Source: Vigna angularis (taxonomy: Eukaryota; Streptophyta; Magnoliopsida; Fabales; Fabaceae). From it: a stretch of 64,000 nucleotides of DNA. Positions 1 through 11,130 of the stretch are shown one piece after another (the first letter of the stretch is position 1; every line of letters starts with the position of its first letter). Location of the stretch: contig NC_068975.1 of assembly GCF_016808095.1 (NCBI RefSeq), forward strand, positions 16,313,501 through 16,377,500, read 5' to 3'. The notes below the pieces were generated by a model. It made no database searches. It saw only the letters and a program-made list of their open reading frames with translations, and was not told the origin of the DNA. The translations under genes were made by a program, and so were the position numbers.

Positions 1-2040
1 CAATTTGAAATAAAGATCTATATTTACTTATTTAAAATAATGATCCTTACATGAAAACAGTAGGATAAAATTGAAGTTATATATCGTTATACATTATACT
101 AAAAATTAAAATACTAAATGAAGAAGTGAATTTCAACATACCTTAATGGAACATCTCTTTGTGTATTTTTCCTTTCTAAATGTGATTCATAACAATTTGA
201 AAGTTGTTGGTAGTAATCTTCTAGTTGAAACAATTCTTTTTCAGTTAAAAGTGTGAAACATCTTAAAATATTAGCCAATTCAACATGGTTAAAATGACTT
301 AGAACACAATATATTAAGAGACTCTACCAGTAATACTTACAAACAATTCTTTCAACGTTTTCAAGTTTCTCATTATGACAATCAAATAAATGATAAAAAC
401 TTGAGAGTTAAAAGAAAAAAAAGTAATAAAAAAATAAAATGTAAAAGTATTAAAGATTTTAAATAATAAAACAACGATAAATCATAAAAACTAATGATAA
501 AAAGATACATAAAAAAAATAAACAATAAAAATGATTTTGATAAATTTGATTTAATTAAGTTATGCACAAAAGTTACGAAAGATAAACTTAATCAAAAATA
601 TAAATAAATTCTTTTTTTAAACAAGTAAATAAGATAATAAAACTTAGAAGATAAAAGTTCATCAAACTTAACAATAAGATAAATACAAAAATTATTTAAA
701 TTTTCAATTATTTATAAAAAAGTTGTATTTATATTTTAACACTTATATCTAATTCAAGTTAACTTATTTTAATTTTGTAGGAGATAATTGATAATGATTA
801 TTGATAAAACAAAAAATATATTTTATAAAATAAAAAAAAATGAATAAAACATATGGAAATTAAATATTCTCTATTAGCTAAACATTTAAAGAAACCACTT
901 TTGAGAAAATGTAATTTTATTAGTAAAAAGTGAATTTTGAAATTAGAAATCATGTATCACTATAGAATGGAGAGATCTTAAAAAAATAAGAAATCTAAGA
1001 CACATGCGTACACATGAGTTTTATTTTTAACTTACTTTTTAAATAATATGATTATTTTTATTTTTTTATAAATAAATTAATATATATTTAATTATTATAA
1101 TTATATATTTTAATAATTATAATAATAAATATTATAATAATTAGATATGTATATTTAATTATTATAATAATTAATTATTATAACACTAAAAGTAATACTA
1201 ATAATAATATTGTTTTATTTATTACTTTAATAATAATAATAATATTGTTTATGCTAATAATATTAATGTTGATGCTAACAACAATAATAATAGCAATGCT
1301 TAATATTAAAGCTAATAATATAATTAGACTAATAATAAAAATAATAGTAATAATTTTACTAATAGTCTTTATTTAGAATAGAAGAAAATATGAACGACCG
1401 CTAAACGATATAGTTTTAAGAAAAATATCTAATATTTACATTGCTTGATAAGAAATTGTTCCTATATATTAGATAAAGATATTATTTTCTGATCTAGATT
1501 AAAAGGAAAACTTCAAATATAATTTTATTTATAGAAAAAGGAACTTCTAACCTAAAATTGACTGATAAAATAATTAAAAAACAATTCAACATTAAACACG
1601 TGTGAAGTACATACACCTCATCTTTTATTAGAAGATATAGAAAAGAAAATTGATTAGAACTCTGATCACATCGACCAGTGTGCACAAAATAACATTTGAA
1701 AAACTAATTCCAAATAACATGCTTTGAAAAATTAATTCCTCGGATAACTGCTTAAAATTCAAAGTCAAAAGACCTATGAGAAGGGGTCATTTAAGGAAAT
1801 ATTTTAAGTGAAAATGATTATTCGAACAAAAAATTAATTTCATTAATTCCTTTCTTTACAACACTTATCTCAGAATCTATTATGTGTTAAGGGACTTTTA
1901 TGTGCCAATTTTCATCTTCCATTCGTTACTATTTCTCTATATTAGAGACTGCTTTTGATGTTCGAATAATATCTTATTTTTAGATGAATAATATCTTATT
2001 TTTAGATTCATATTTGCCAAAATTGAGTCATTGAATTGAA
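1..2040. other. AT-rich intergenic DNA
   Basis: No gene, RNA or transposon is recognisable. The only texture is a strongly AT-rich stretch at about 1030-1370 made of runs of TAA/ATT-type trinucleotides. Open frames here are short, low-complexity and lysine/asparagine- or phenylalanine/leucine-rich, as expected by chance in AT-rich DNA. Confidence 0.7.
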
Positions 2041-2344
2041 TGAAGAAAGTAGCCAAAGCAGCCCAAACATACATAAACAGGGTATAAACTGCAGAATCAA
2101 CCATCTTCTGAAAACCAAAGCATCAGTTTTATTGAATTTAATTTGAAACTTATCACACATTCAAGTTCACCAGCACCATCCATGAGATCCAATCATCACA
2201 ATTGGAAAACCCAACCCAACCAAACCAAACTTATTCAAAGACCACTCATCCAACAAAAGAAACAAACCAAACTTCAAACTTCAAACCTCAAAACAAAGAA
2301 CCCCACCAAGAAAAACAGTACAATACAGCAGAAAACAAGAACAA

Positions 2345-2521
2345 TCAAAAACCATGAATCTTGATCTGGTCCTTTCTGACAAGGCCTGCCTGGATCAAGA
2401 AGTGTGAGACGTTCTTGCGCTGATCACCTTGGAGCTGAATTATCTTGCCAAGCTCCTTGTCCTGCACCACATTGCCGTTGCAGCAAAACTCTTTCTTGAG
2501 GTCTTTGAGAATCTTCTCGTA
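2345..2521 (-). pseudogene. SUI1: Translation initiation factor eIF1 (SUI1), C-terminal half only
   Basis: The minus-strand frame reads 58 residues and a TGA stop, beginning YEKILKDLKKEF and ending in DQIKIHGF. It includes LQGDQRKNVSHFL, a SUI1-domain hallmark. eIF1 binds the 40S subunit near the P site and enforces start-codon selection. Plant eIF1 is normally about 113 residues, so this is the second half of the SUI1 fold. The first half is absent: the upstream 309 bases up to a clear splice donor at 2831/2830 contain intron-like sequence and an in-frame TGA, but nothing resembling the N-terminus. The fragment contains no methionine, so it has no start codon of its own, and the only AG that could serve as acceptor is inside the coding part (ACGAG). 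The C-terminal reading frame is otherwise undamaged. About 300 bases downstream (2040-2344) look like its old 3' UTR. I read it as a recently beheaded gene. A product from an unusual start cannot be excluded. Confidence 0.88.
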
Positions 2522-2830
2522 AAATCAAACGCCAGGTTAATTGGGTTATAGCATAAGATTAACAAAGTTAATCTCATAACATATATATCAAACAGCAATC
2601 ACGATCGACATGCACCAAACCTTACAAACCTTAAAAAACCTAGAAAGTTGCGAACAAAACGTCTATGATTCGATAAACTAAAACACAATAACCTATTAAA
2701 ACATTATTCATCAAGCAACATGTCTGAGAAACCACACAAAACCCCGTTTGACACAGTCAAAAACATTAAACAGAGATCACAACCAAAGTAAAGGCCCAGA
2801 AACAACATCAAAGAGGAAACGGAAACAAAC
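2522..2830 (-). other. Leader intron remnant of the eIF1 locus
   Basis: On the minus strand this begins with the donor GTTTGTTTCC and runs T-rich for 309 bases, ending TTTGATTTTAC directly against coding sequence. Plant eIF1 genes commonly carry an intron in the 5' UTR. The expected terminal CAG acceptor and everything from the ATG to mid-protein are missing at this junction. Confidence 0.65.
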
Positions 2831-2888
2831 CTTGATGAAAGAGAGAAGACGGTTCGAGAAACTTGAGGAACAAACCTTCACAATAATA
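2831..2888 (-). other. Noncoding leader exon of the eIF1 locus
   Basis: CT-rich leader (minus strand CTCTCTTTCATCAAG, then donor GTTTGT) about 30 bases below a TATA box. The left edge is set by the splice donor. The right edge is an estimate from TATA spacing. It contains no ATG. Confidence 0.6.
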
Positions 2889-2918
2889 CTATGAATGAAG
2901 AACGTGACGGGCTTACGC

Positions 2919-2936
2919 ATATATATATATATATAA
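2919..2936 (-). promoter_or_regulatory. TATA box of the eIF1 locus
   Basis: An uninterrupted TATATATA run lies about 30 bases upstream of the CT-rich leader exon on the minus strand. Its position relative to the leader and donor is that of a plant core promoter. A pure AT microsatellite is the alternative reading, but the spacing favours a promoter. Confidence 0.55.
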
Positions 2937-3008
2937 CAGAGCGTGGGAGAGGCGGTGCAAGTGTGTGAGGGCCACTAGTTTTTGGACGGCTGAGATTTCG
3001 AGAGGTGT

Positions 3009-3017
3009 ACACGTGGC
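3009..3017. promoter_or_regulatory. G-box / ABRE-like element
   Basis: ACACGTGGC, a CACGTG core in the ABRE context, about 75 bases upstream of the TATA box at 2919-2936. bZIP and bHLH factors bind such sites in plants. Its use here is inference from position. Confidence 0.45.
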
Positions 3018-3169
3018 GGTGATTACGGGATTCTCGTCGAGGTGGAAAAAGAAGAGGTTCGTTTGGGTAGAAAGATAAGAGAATCCTATTCTTATTCGGG
3101 TGCGTACACTGAATGAAGGAAAACCAAGTTGCATCCAAACAGATAATAGTTGAAAAAGTGGGACCCACA

Positions 3170-4639
3170 AATATGTAGAGAAAGATTCAGAAGCATCAAG
3201 AAACGGCTAAAGTTACATTATCCTTTCTATTTTCTTTTTCTTTTTTTCAAATATTTGATTAATTTCGATGTACAATTTTGAAGTATATTTTGGTTGATTA
3301 AAGGAATAAATTTATTCTATTTAAAAAATTTGATATTAATTTTATTATTTTTGTTAGGATCGAACAAACTTTACAAGACCTAATTGCTCTTTTGTTTTAA
3401 ATTTTTAAAATTAAATATGTAGGCAGGCAACTATAAATAAAATAAAGGATTAAAACAATAAAAATTAATATTATTAAGTTAATTTCCTAAAGTCTTTCGT
3501 GTGTTGATTCTGTGATCTGTGACCAAATGTTGTTCAGTTAGGAGGAAACTGAAATTTCTGCGTTGTATTCTCTTAATTAATTTATTCTACTTTTCAACCA
3601 CCAAATATTTACTTTTAATAAATGGTATGTATTACAAAATAATTTGATATATGTATATTTCGGATATAAAAAAATAATAGAATAATACCTTATAATTTAA
3701 AAATCATAAATTCATCGTATAATTACCGTTTTAAATAGATATATAAATCTAAATTTCACATTTATATAATTTCCAAATTTCATAAATATAATGAATTTAT
3801 GATTTTAAATAAATTTTATATTTATTTAAAATCACAAATTTATTGTATTTAACCATTTATTTCAATAATACAAAGAATAATTATATAAATGTATCATTAT
3901 AAAGTATAAATTGTTTTCTACAAATAATAAACGATAAAATAAATTATTCAAATATGGGAAAAATAATTATATAAATTTATCAGTATAAAGTAAAAATTGT
4001 TTTCTACAAATAATAAACGATTAAATAAATTATTCAAATATGTAAAAATCTGCTTTATATAATGTTTTAACATGTTTTTATATACTTTTTAAGATAAGTA
4101 AAACAAATCATTTTTACTACTTATTATTAGCTGTACTCTTTGTATTTTTTTTCACAAATTATATTCATGTCTTTTAAAATGTACGACGATATCTATCTAA
4201 AATCCTACAACAAGAAAAGATTTTGAATAGTATGTGAAAAAATCAACAAGAAATCAATAAATTTAGTTAGATTATCTTTTATATAAAAAAATTATAGTAA
4301 GTTTAATAAGAATCTGATTTTTATTTTTCGAAATCTTTTAGTTAGACTCTTAAATTAATATACATAAAAATATAAAGCAAATCTTTAATCTTTTATCAAT
4401 TTTTGCTCTTAAGTTTTTGGAATTAGCTACATCAATTGTTATTGTTTTAGTTGTGTCAAGCCGTCAGAGACTAACTTTAGGGATTTAATTCAAAAAATTC
4501 ACTTCTCAAAATAGTTATAAAAAAAATCAGTGATCCAATTATAACTACTTTTATTTTTTTATATAATTATATTATTGATATAGAATATATATATATATAT
4601 ATATATAATTAAAATTTCTGAAAAAGTTTAAGGGATGTT
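3170..4639. other. AT-rich intergenic DNA
   Basis: No gene seen. It contains an 86-bp duplication at 3876-4043 (listed separately), inverted stretches around 3700-3850 built on ATAAATTTATTGTAT-like words, and an AT microsatellite near 4584-4606. Confidence 0.6.
3876..4043. repeat. Two-copy tandem repeat, 86-bp period
   Basis: The segment starting AATAATTATATAAAT at 3876 recurs at 3962. The internal landmark TTGTTTTCTACAAATAATAA recurs at 3911 and 3997, giving an 86-base offset. A handful of substitutions separate the copies. Confidence 0.85.
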
Positions 4640-4920
4640 AATGTAAAGCTCATGATTTTCTCTCAGTATTATTATTATTAGTAATGTTTTTTTTTAGAAA
4701 TGTGATAATAAGTTTATATAAAAGAAAAATGGTAAGTTAAATATAGAATTACAGTAGCCAAAATGCTAATTACCCTTTGTGGATTGAAATCATAATAATA
4801 ATGATAGATTAAAATAATAGTAATAGTGATGGATTAAAATAATAATAATAATAAAATATAGATTTTTTTTAGTCTATAAACAGGGAAGGGTTGTTTTTGA
4901 GGAAGGGGCTGGAAGAAATC

Positions 4921-7900
4921 TGTAACACCTCATAGGATATATTACTAATAATAATAATAATCTTGAAACATGAATTTTATGAAAGTGTTTATTATTTTTT
5001 TTTTAAATATACCACACATAAACAAACCATACACACATCATAAGTTCATACATTACAACAAACCAAATTTTAATTGTTTCTTAAAATAACAAAATCAAAC
5101 GACCATAAATAAGAAAACATTATAAAAATCCCAACAAGTTTTATTTCTCGTCTCTCTCGAAGAGTTATTCCAATCCAGCTTTATCTACAATATCATCTAC
5201 TCCCGTACAAGTACGATCATCGTAGGTGGAAACCACAACCACAACATTTCAGGGTGAGTAACCAGAAATATCACATCATAAACCCATTTCATATAAACTA
5301 TAACAATTTCCATGATTTAATATAATTCGACACACATGACATTGCAGACTAGTCCTTCATAAACAATGTCGTTTACTTGTAATTCGTCGTCATAACCTGT
5401 TCTCAATAACAGGCGACCCGAGTCGTCTTCCATCGTGACTTCAGACCTATCTTCCTGACTCCTCAAGGACTAACGAGTAAAAAGATTGATATTACACGTA
5501 ACGATGCACTATACTCAACACGAGCCGAAGTCATTGGGCGAGACATTCACCTCCTCTCGCAGAAGAAGGTGACACTCGAATCTCAGTCTCACGCGAGACT
5601 AGCAAAAATGCTCAAAAGACAGACGAAGTTACAAGTAAATAACATAGTGTATGTACCACCTCCAACAGAATAAACGTGCTCAATCACGAATTCATACATA
5701 TTCTCAATAACATGTATAAATAAACCGATATTAGATCAAGAAAATAACCAACAATTCTCAATAATTGTTTTAAAATACTCCCAAAGAAAATTACGGATTC
5801 ATATATTATCGCCGAACGTTATTTGGACGGACACTATTCACCGAATGCCACTTGGACGGACGCTATAAGCTCAAGCATAATCAGGCCGAACGCTACAAAC
5901 CGAGCACCATAATAGATTGAGCACTATTTGGCCGAACGCTAAAAACGAGCATCACAGATTAAGTACTATTCGGACGAACGCTTAACCGAACACTTTACTG
6001 GATTTAACACTATCAGGCCGAACGTTAAAACCGAGCACTATTCGGACGAACGTTCAGAGATTAAACCTAGTTCGAACACTACCTTTGACGAGTACCTCCT
6101 GAGGATTAACATCATCGAGAACGAACGCTCACGATCACAATTAAACCAAGACCGAACGTTCACAAGCCAAACCTAAGAATACCAACTTAAAGCCGAACGC
6201 TCAAGATTACTACCCAAGAATTCTAAGTTAAGAACGAATTCTTATACTCACTAATATCTCAATACCGAACACTCAAAATCAAACACTATTAATCCGGACA
6301 CCATTAGGACGAACGTTTTGATTCTTGGTCGAACCCCTAGGTCGCTTTGCCGGACACCTAAAGTATTGGACGATCGTCTAGAATCCTGGCCGAATGATTA
6401 CAACTTATTCGAACAGTATTAAATTCACACTTAACCGGACACTATCAATTCAGGTATCAACCGAACGGTATTAAAAAGAAGTCTTGACCGAACGACATAA
6501 ATCAGCAGCTAACCGGACGATGCAAAAATCAAAACTTAACCGATCAGTAGAAACTAATGACCGAACGCTCATTAGTCACTAATACCCTAAAGTCGATCGT
6601 TCAAGATTCAAAACTTAAGAATAAGTAACTTAAACCGAACGCCCAGTTATACCCAAAAAAACGAACGTTCAAGATTCATACCTAACAATATCAAATCTAG
6701 ATCGAACGCTTAATTCACTAAAACATCAAAACTGGACGTTCACCGAAACAAGCCCAGAATGAACGTTAGCGCTCGTTACTGGAGGATACAAGACCGAACG
6801 GTTATTTGGCCGACCACTATTATCGAGCACTGTTGGGACGAACGTCTAATATGTTACTAACTTTAATCCAAGGACGAACGCTAACGCTGGTACATAGAAA
6901 ATAAAACCGAACGCTCAAGTATTTTGGCCGACCACTAATTGGTCGAGCCATTTGGACGAATGCGCGTTCTGCAGAATTCTGCAGAATCGCACCAGATTTC
7001 CGGAAACCCCAATTTCATCCCCTTCTTCCCAGATTTGCATCAAATACAAATTATTTCAGCAATCAAAGAAATAAATCTAGCTTCCCTTACCTTCTACCCC
7101 TCATACAATATACATGCACCATCAAACATACATATATAGTCTAGTTTTTAACTACCCCAACATGCATACAATTATATAAATCCTAGTTTCCTCCCTTACC
7201 TCTAGTTCCAGTGAGTTTCCAAAATCCTTTGAGTTTCAAAGCAAAGACCAACAAGATGCCTTCCTTCCCTTGCGTAGTAACAATGTTCTCCACCCGTCCA
7301 AAACTATCCTCCAAGCCTACTATTTTGTAGATTTTTCCCACTCTCTCACACATAATATGGTTTATATAAGATGGTAGGGTTCTCATTAAGTCCTGCTCAT
7401 GTTTTGTACGCACCATGCAACTTAACTATATGTTTCTTTTACTTAACTCAATAATCTATCCAAAACCCTACAAAACAAAAGAAGCCAAGCTATGGAAAAA
7501 TATTTCAACACCTACTACCAACAATGTCACCTTCAAAAACTCAAATCATGCAAAAAGAGGAAGCACAAGTATAAATCTATGTTCTCTCTCCTATCATAAA
7601 CATGAAAAGCCAAAAGCATAGAAAATTCCCTTCAAGCCTCTTACACTTTCAAGTGCTCCACCCAACCATGCCTTCTCACCATTTTTCTTTTTATTTTATC
7701 ACTATAAGACCCACACCTCCCCACCAATGAAAATAAAACAACTAGGAAACATTACTCAACCATTCTTTCAAACAATTTTCTAAAATTAAGATAACATTAG
7801 TTCTAATTAATTTATTTTATTCACTTTCTTAATATTTTCATTACACAAACATATCATAATTAATTATTTAGTAACACAAAATATAGTAAAATAAAAGTAT

Positions 7901-7925
7901 ATTTTTATTTTACACAGGTCTTACA
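4921..7925 (-). mobile_element. Solo LTR, 3.0 kb, TSD AAATC
   Basis: The plus strand begins TGTAACACCT and ends ACAGGTCTTACA, so the LTR is in minus orientation (TGTAAGACC...GGTGTTACA). AAATC lies immediately before (4916-4920) and immediately after (7926-7930), a perfect 5-bp target duplication. No primer-binding site, polypurine tract or gag/pol is inside, so this is a solo LTR left by LTR-LTR recombination. Ends like these belong to chromovirus/Tekay-like Ty3 elements, and the same ends occur at 13006-15869 and 53840. Confidence 0.85.
5800..6970. repeat. Dense array of GAACG/CGTTC words within the solo LTR
   Basis: Dozens of irregularly spaced words such as CCGAACGCT, GGACGAACG and CGAACGTTC, often separated by AAGATT, ACTATT or CACTA. 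Spacing is irregular (roughly 15-40 bases), so this is motif amplification rather than a clean tandem repeat. No open frame spans it. Confidence 0.8.
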
Positions 7926-8189
7926 AAATCAAATTCTAAGAGAATTTTAGTTGTTAATTTCATTTTAAGAAGAAGAGAGTTATCGAAAATTGAAAGCAAT
8001 TTTCAACTGAGAGAAAATTTCTGGAAAAGAGGTAGAGAGAGCTAACTCTCTTCTTAGGTGCATCATAAATGTATATTTTAGGGTGTATGATTTTTTATAT
8101 GAGCATGTTGTATTTTGTACTACCTATATATCTGCATAGATTTTGGTTGTCCATGACTATGTTCTTTTTCGTGTTTTCCATCTTTGAGT

Positions 8190-9035
8190 TACTACAATAA
8201 AACGTTAATTTTCACTTTATTTACCGTTAGATTTAACATAAATTTTGATATATGATTCTTGAGATATATTAATACACTTTGACCCCTCAAAATTTTAATT
8301 TAAGGTTTATAATTAAAGAAATGAATTTTGCAATCTTAAGTAAAATTAATCCTCACTTTTTTTCTGTCTCAAAGTTACTTCGGTAAAATTTTAATTCTCA
8401 CTTAGTTTACCGTCAGATTAAGCTCAAGTTTTATATATGATTCCTAAAAGATTTTACTCCATTTTGACTGTTTGAATTTTTAATTAGAGATTTGTACTTA
8501 GCGGAATAAATTTTGCATCTTTGAGTAACATGATTAACATTGTAATTCTGTCTTTAAGTTACCTAAGTAAAAACTTTAATCTCCGCTTTGTTTACCATTA
8601 GATTGACCTAATAATTTTATATATGGTCCATAAGATATATAAAATAATCTTGACCGCTCGGATTCTTAATTGGACTACTTTGCTTAGAGGAATTAATTTT
8701 GTATTTTGGATAGATCTAAAAACTACTCAAATTATGTTTTTAAATTACTACGATAAAACTTTATTTTCAACCTAGATAACCGCTAAATTAATCTAAAATT
8801 TTAATATGTAGTTCCTAAGACATATTTATTCACCTTGACCGTTCAAAATTTTAATTGGATATCTATATTTGTAAAATTTATTTTCGGGTTTATTAGAAAA
8901 CTCAATTCCACCTTAAATTATGTTTTTGAGTATGTAAAATTAAGATTTTCAATTCATTAACCGTTGGATCGAATTAAAACTTTTAAAGTAAGTTCTAAAC
9001 GTGTTGTTATTTACTTTGGTCGGTCAGATCTTTAA
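8190..9035 (+). repeat. Diverged tandem array, ~185-bp period, five copies
   Basis: The phrase ACCGTTAGATT and variants recur at 8223, 8402, 8591, 8780 and 8961 (steps 179, 189, 189, 181). Each is preceded by a GTTACT...TAAAA phrase and followed by GATTCTTAAGA-like and TTGACCGCTC-like phrases. The copies are strongly diverged, which suggests an old array inside the plus-strand LTR. Confidence 0.75.
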
Positions 9036-9932
9036 TTAGAAGCTGTAATGAAATTATTCATCCCACGTAATACTATAACTAGTTAAATTGTTAATAATAT
9101 TTGATCATATTGGGTAGAATTTTGAATAATTGTATTTATTGAATTGTATCATTGACTTGAATATTATTTTATGTTAAGCTATGAACATGATTCTGAATCA
9201 AATATGTATTATATGATGAATGGATTGATGAATATGAGCATGATGTGAGATTTGGTCAAGGGTCTCAGAGAGACTTTATGGTTGTAATTAATTAGTGTAC
9301 ACATTGATGTTGAGGGTCCTGTTGTTGGAGCTTATCCTGATACTCTAATAATTCTCAAGTAGAGAAAGATGAGTTATGTTGTGAGAGGGGCTAACCTTGT
9401 GGATAACATGTAATATTGTATTTGAAGTGTATATGTAAAGAGCAGTGGAGGCCACCACAACTGCACAATCTTCTGTGATTTCGCATCAAGGTATCATCCG
9501 GATGAGTGTCTCTAGCATGATTATTGTATGATGAAAGTGTGATTATTGTATGATGAGATGGTCGCGTTTAGCATGATTGTTATATAATATGATTATTGTT
9601 ATATGTAGTAAAATATTTATGCATGTTGGATGAATTATATGTTACATGTTAGCTCACCTTACTTGTTTGTGATTTTTTGTAGTGTTTGTACTTGTGCAAT
9701 GATCGTATAACTCATGTTGTTATGCGGGAGCTCAGATAGGAATGCAGATGACTCTAGAGTCGATGATTGACGAGAGAGGGGATTGATGATGAGTGTTTTA
9801 TTTAAATTTTATCTAATGAAAATTTATAATGATGTTTTCATAAATTTATAAGATTGATGTATAAATAGAAATCGACATTTTTCTTAGTAAATAAAATGAA
9901 AAATTTTCCCATAACATTCTAGGGTGTTACAG

Positions 9933-10856
9933 TTGATTTATTAGACTTTTGTAATATTAACAACGAAGATAATTGTGCTTGTTAAGATGATTTTTTTATG
10001 CAATAATCACATTAAAATTTATTCTTAATTTGTTGACATTGTAAAAAAAATAAAATAAAAATACATAAAATATCCCCCTAAAAATTGTTATAATAAAATC
10101 TATTATTATGAAATTATTTTCTCTGGAAGTAATTTATAATTCATTTTGAATGATTTCTAAGAATGATTAATTAATTGTTTATTTTGGATTTTTATTTTCA
10201 AATAATTGCATTAAAATAGAATTTGTAGTTTGCAGAATTGTTTTTTCTGGAGTTGAAATCATTGTTCACATTTTATTTGCAGGTAATGATGCTTATGGAT
10301 GTGAAAGTGAAAAAGAAAGGCAAAAATACGAATTATTGGATCCATAATTTGTAATATGAGGTGATGGATGTATGAAGAAAAAATAGTATTCAGAGAGTTT
10401 TTATTTAATAGGCATCCACAATTTTAAAATAATAATTTTAAAATTCCAAATATTATTTTATCCAAAATATTCGAGAGAAATAATGATTCAGAATGCGTTA
10501 TACATTATTATTTGGAAAATATTAATCTATAATGAATTTTATATTGTTCAGAATATTTATTCTATAATCATAAATTTTATTATAAGATATTTCGAAATTA
10601 TGTTTTTTTGAATGAATTTTCAAAATGAATTTTTAAGTATTAAACTGTTATATTATGTCGCATCAAACAGACTTATTAACTACTATTATAAATTACATAT
10701 TTGCTTAAAAATCAAGTTAATTTGGTAATTCTCTTTTGTTTATTTTAAAATGATGAAATTACGTAAAGAACTATGATTTTCTTAAATATAATTTTAAATT
10801 TTCACATCTACTACTGTTGTAAAACCCCAAGCCCCAAAAATAACATTTTAGTGGTA
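9933..10856. other. AT-rich intergenic DNA
   Basis: No gene recognised. It contains a 165-base segment (10648-10812) that recurs at 25336-25503. Confidence 0.6.
10648..10812 (+). repeat. Dispersed direct repeat, copy A
   Basis: About 165 bases starting TTATATTATGTCGCATC and ending TTTTAAATTTTCACATCTACT. A closely matching copy in the same orientation is at 25336-25503. The two sit on either side of the 10.8-24.9 kb retrotransposon block. No terminal inverted repeat was seen. Confidence 0.75.
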
Positions 10857-11095
10857 CGTTAAGGAAAATGCTTTAGGATTGTTTTATTTTTAATTTAATT
10901 GAGTCAAAATTTGTTCTTTATTTTTAGGATTGAGTTAATTTTTCAATTATGCATTAGAGTGGTAGATTAAAATTAGGATCAAAATGTTAGTGGGTAGTTA
11001 TTTTTCAAGTTTTAAATACTGCAACGTCTTTCTTTATTTTTCATTTAATAATACATACGTTTTTGGCTCTCTTGTTTTGCTTCTAAATATTAACA
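10857..11095 (+). repeat. 5' LTR of a degenerate Copia element
   Basis: About 239 bases ending ...CTAAATATTAACA, directly followed by a methionine-tRNA-type primer-binding site (diverged). The start is placed at CGTTAAGGAAAA, taken as a mutated TGTTAAGG. A 3' partner was not found, because the element is broken at about 15893. Confidence 0.6.
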
Positions 11096-11096
11096 A

Positions 11097-11112
11097 TTGG
11101 TATTAAAAGCTT
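11097..11112 (+). promoter_or_regulatory. Primer-binding site, diverged
   Basis: TTGGTATTAAAAGCTT corresponds to the plant Copia PBS (initiator tRNA-Met, TGGTATCAGAGC) with point changes. It sits one base after the LTR end and fixes the element's orientation. Confidence 0.6.
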
Positions 11113-11130
11113 TATTTTTTTAAGGGCTAT

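Larger units (their letters stand above)
4640..9932 (+). repeat. Older plus-strand LTR, split by a solo LTR (tentative)
   Basis: The right end is clear: ...CTAGGGTGTTACA at 9932, the usual 3' end of this plant Ty3 LTR style, after a typical noncoding LTR body at about 9240-9930. The left end is uncertain. A candidate start TGTAAAGCTC at 4640 is preceded by GTTAA, and GTTGA follows 9932, a 4/5 match for a target duplication. Removing the nested solo LTR (4921-7925) leaves about 2.3 kb. No coding sequence is seen. Confidence 0.4.

Noticed and set aside
1020..1370. TAA/ATT-rich stretch as a matrix-attachment region or origin
   Set aside because: Only base composition supports this; no specific motif arrangement was seen.
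2878..3170. Two overlapping minus-strand open frames of 85-96 codons
   Set aside because: They lie over the promoter and TATA run of the eIF1 locus and have no recognisable protein features.
5800..6970. GAACG-word array as a CRISPR or coding repeat protein
   Set aside because: Irregular spacing, no open frame, and position inside a solo LTR with a perfect TSD.
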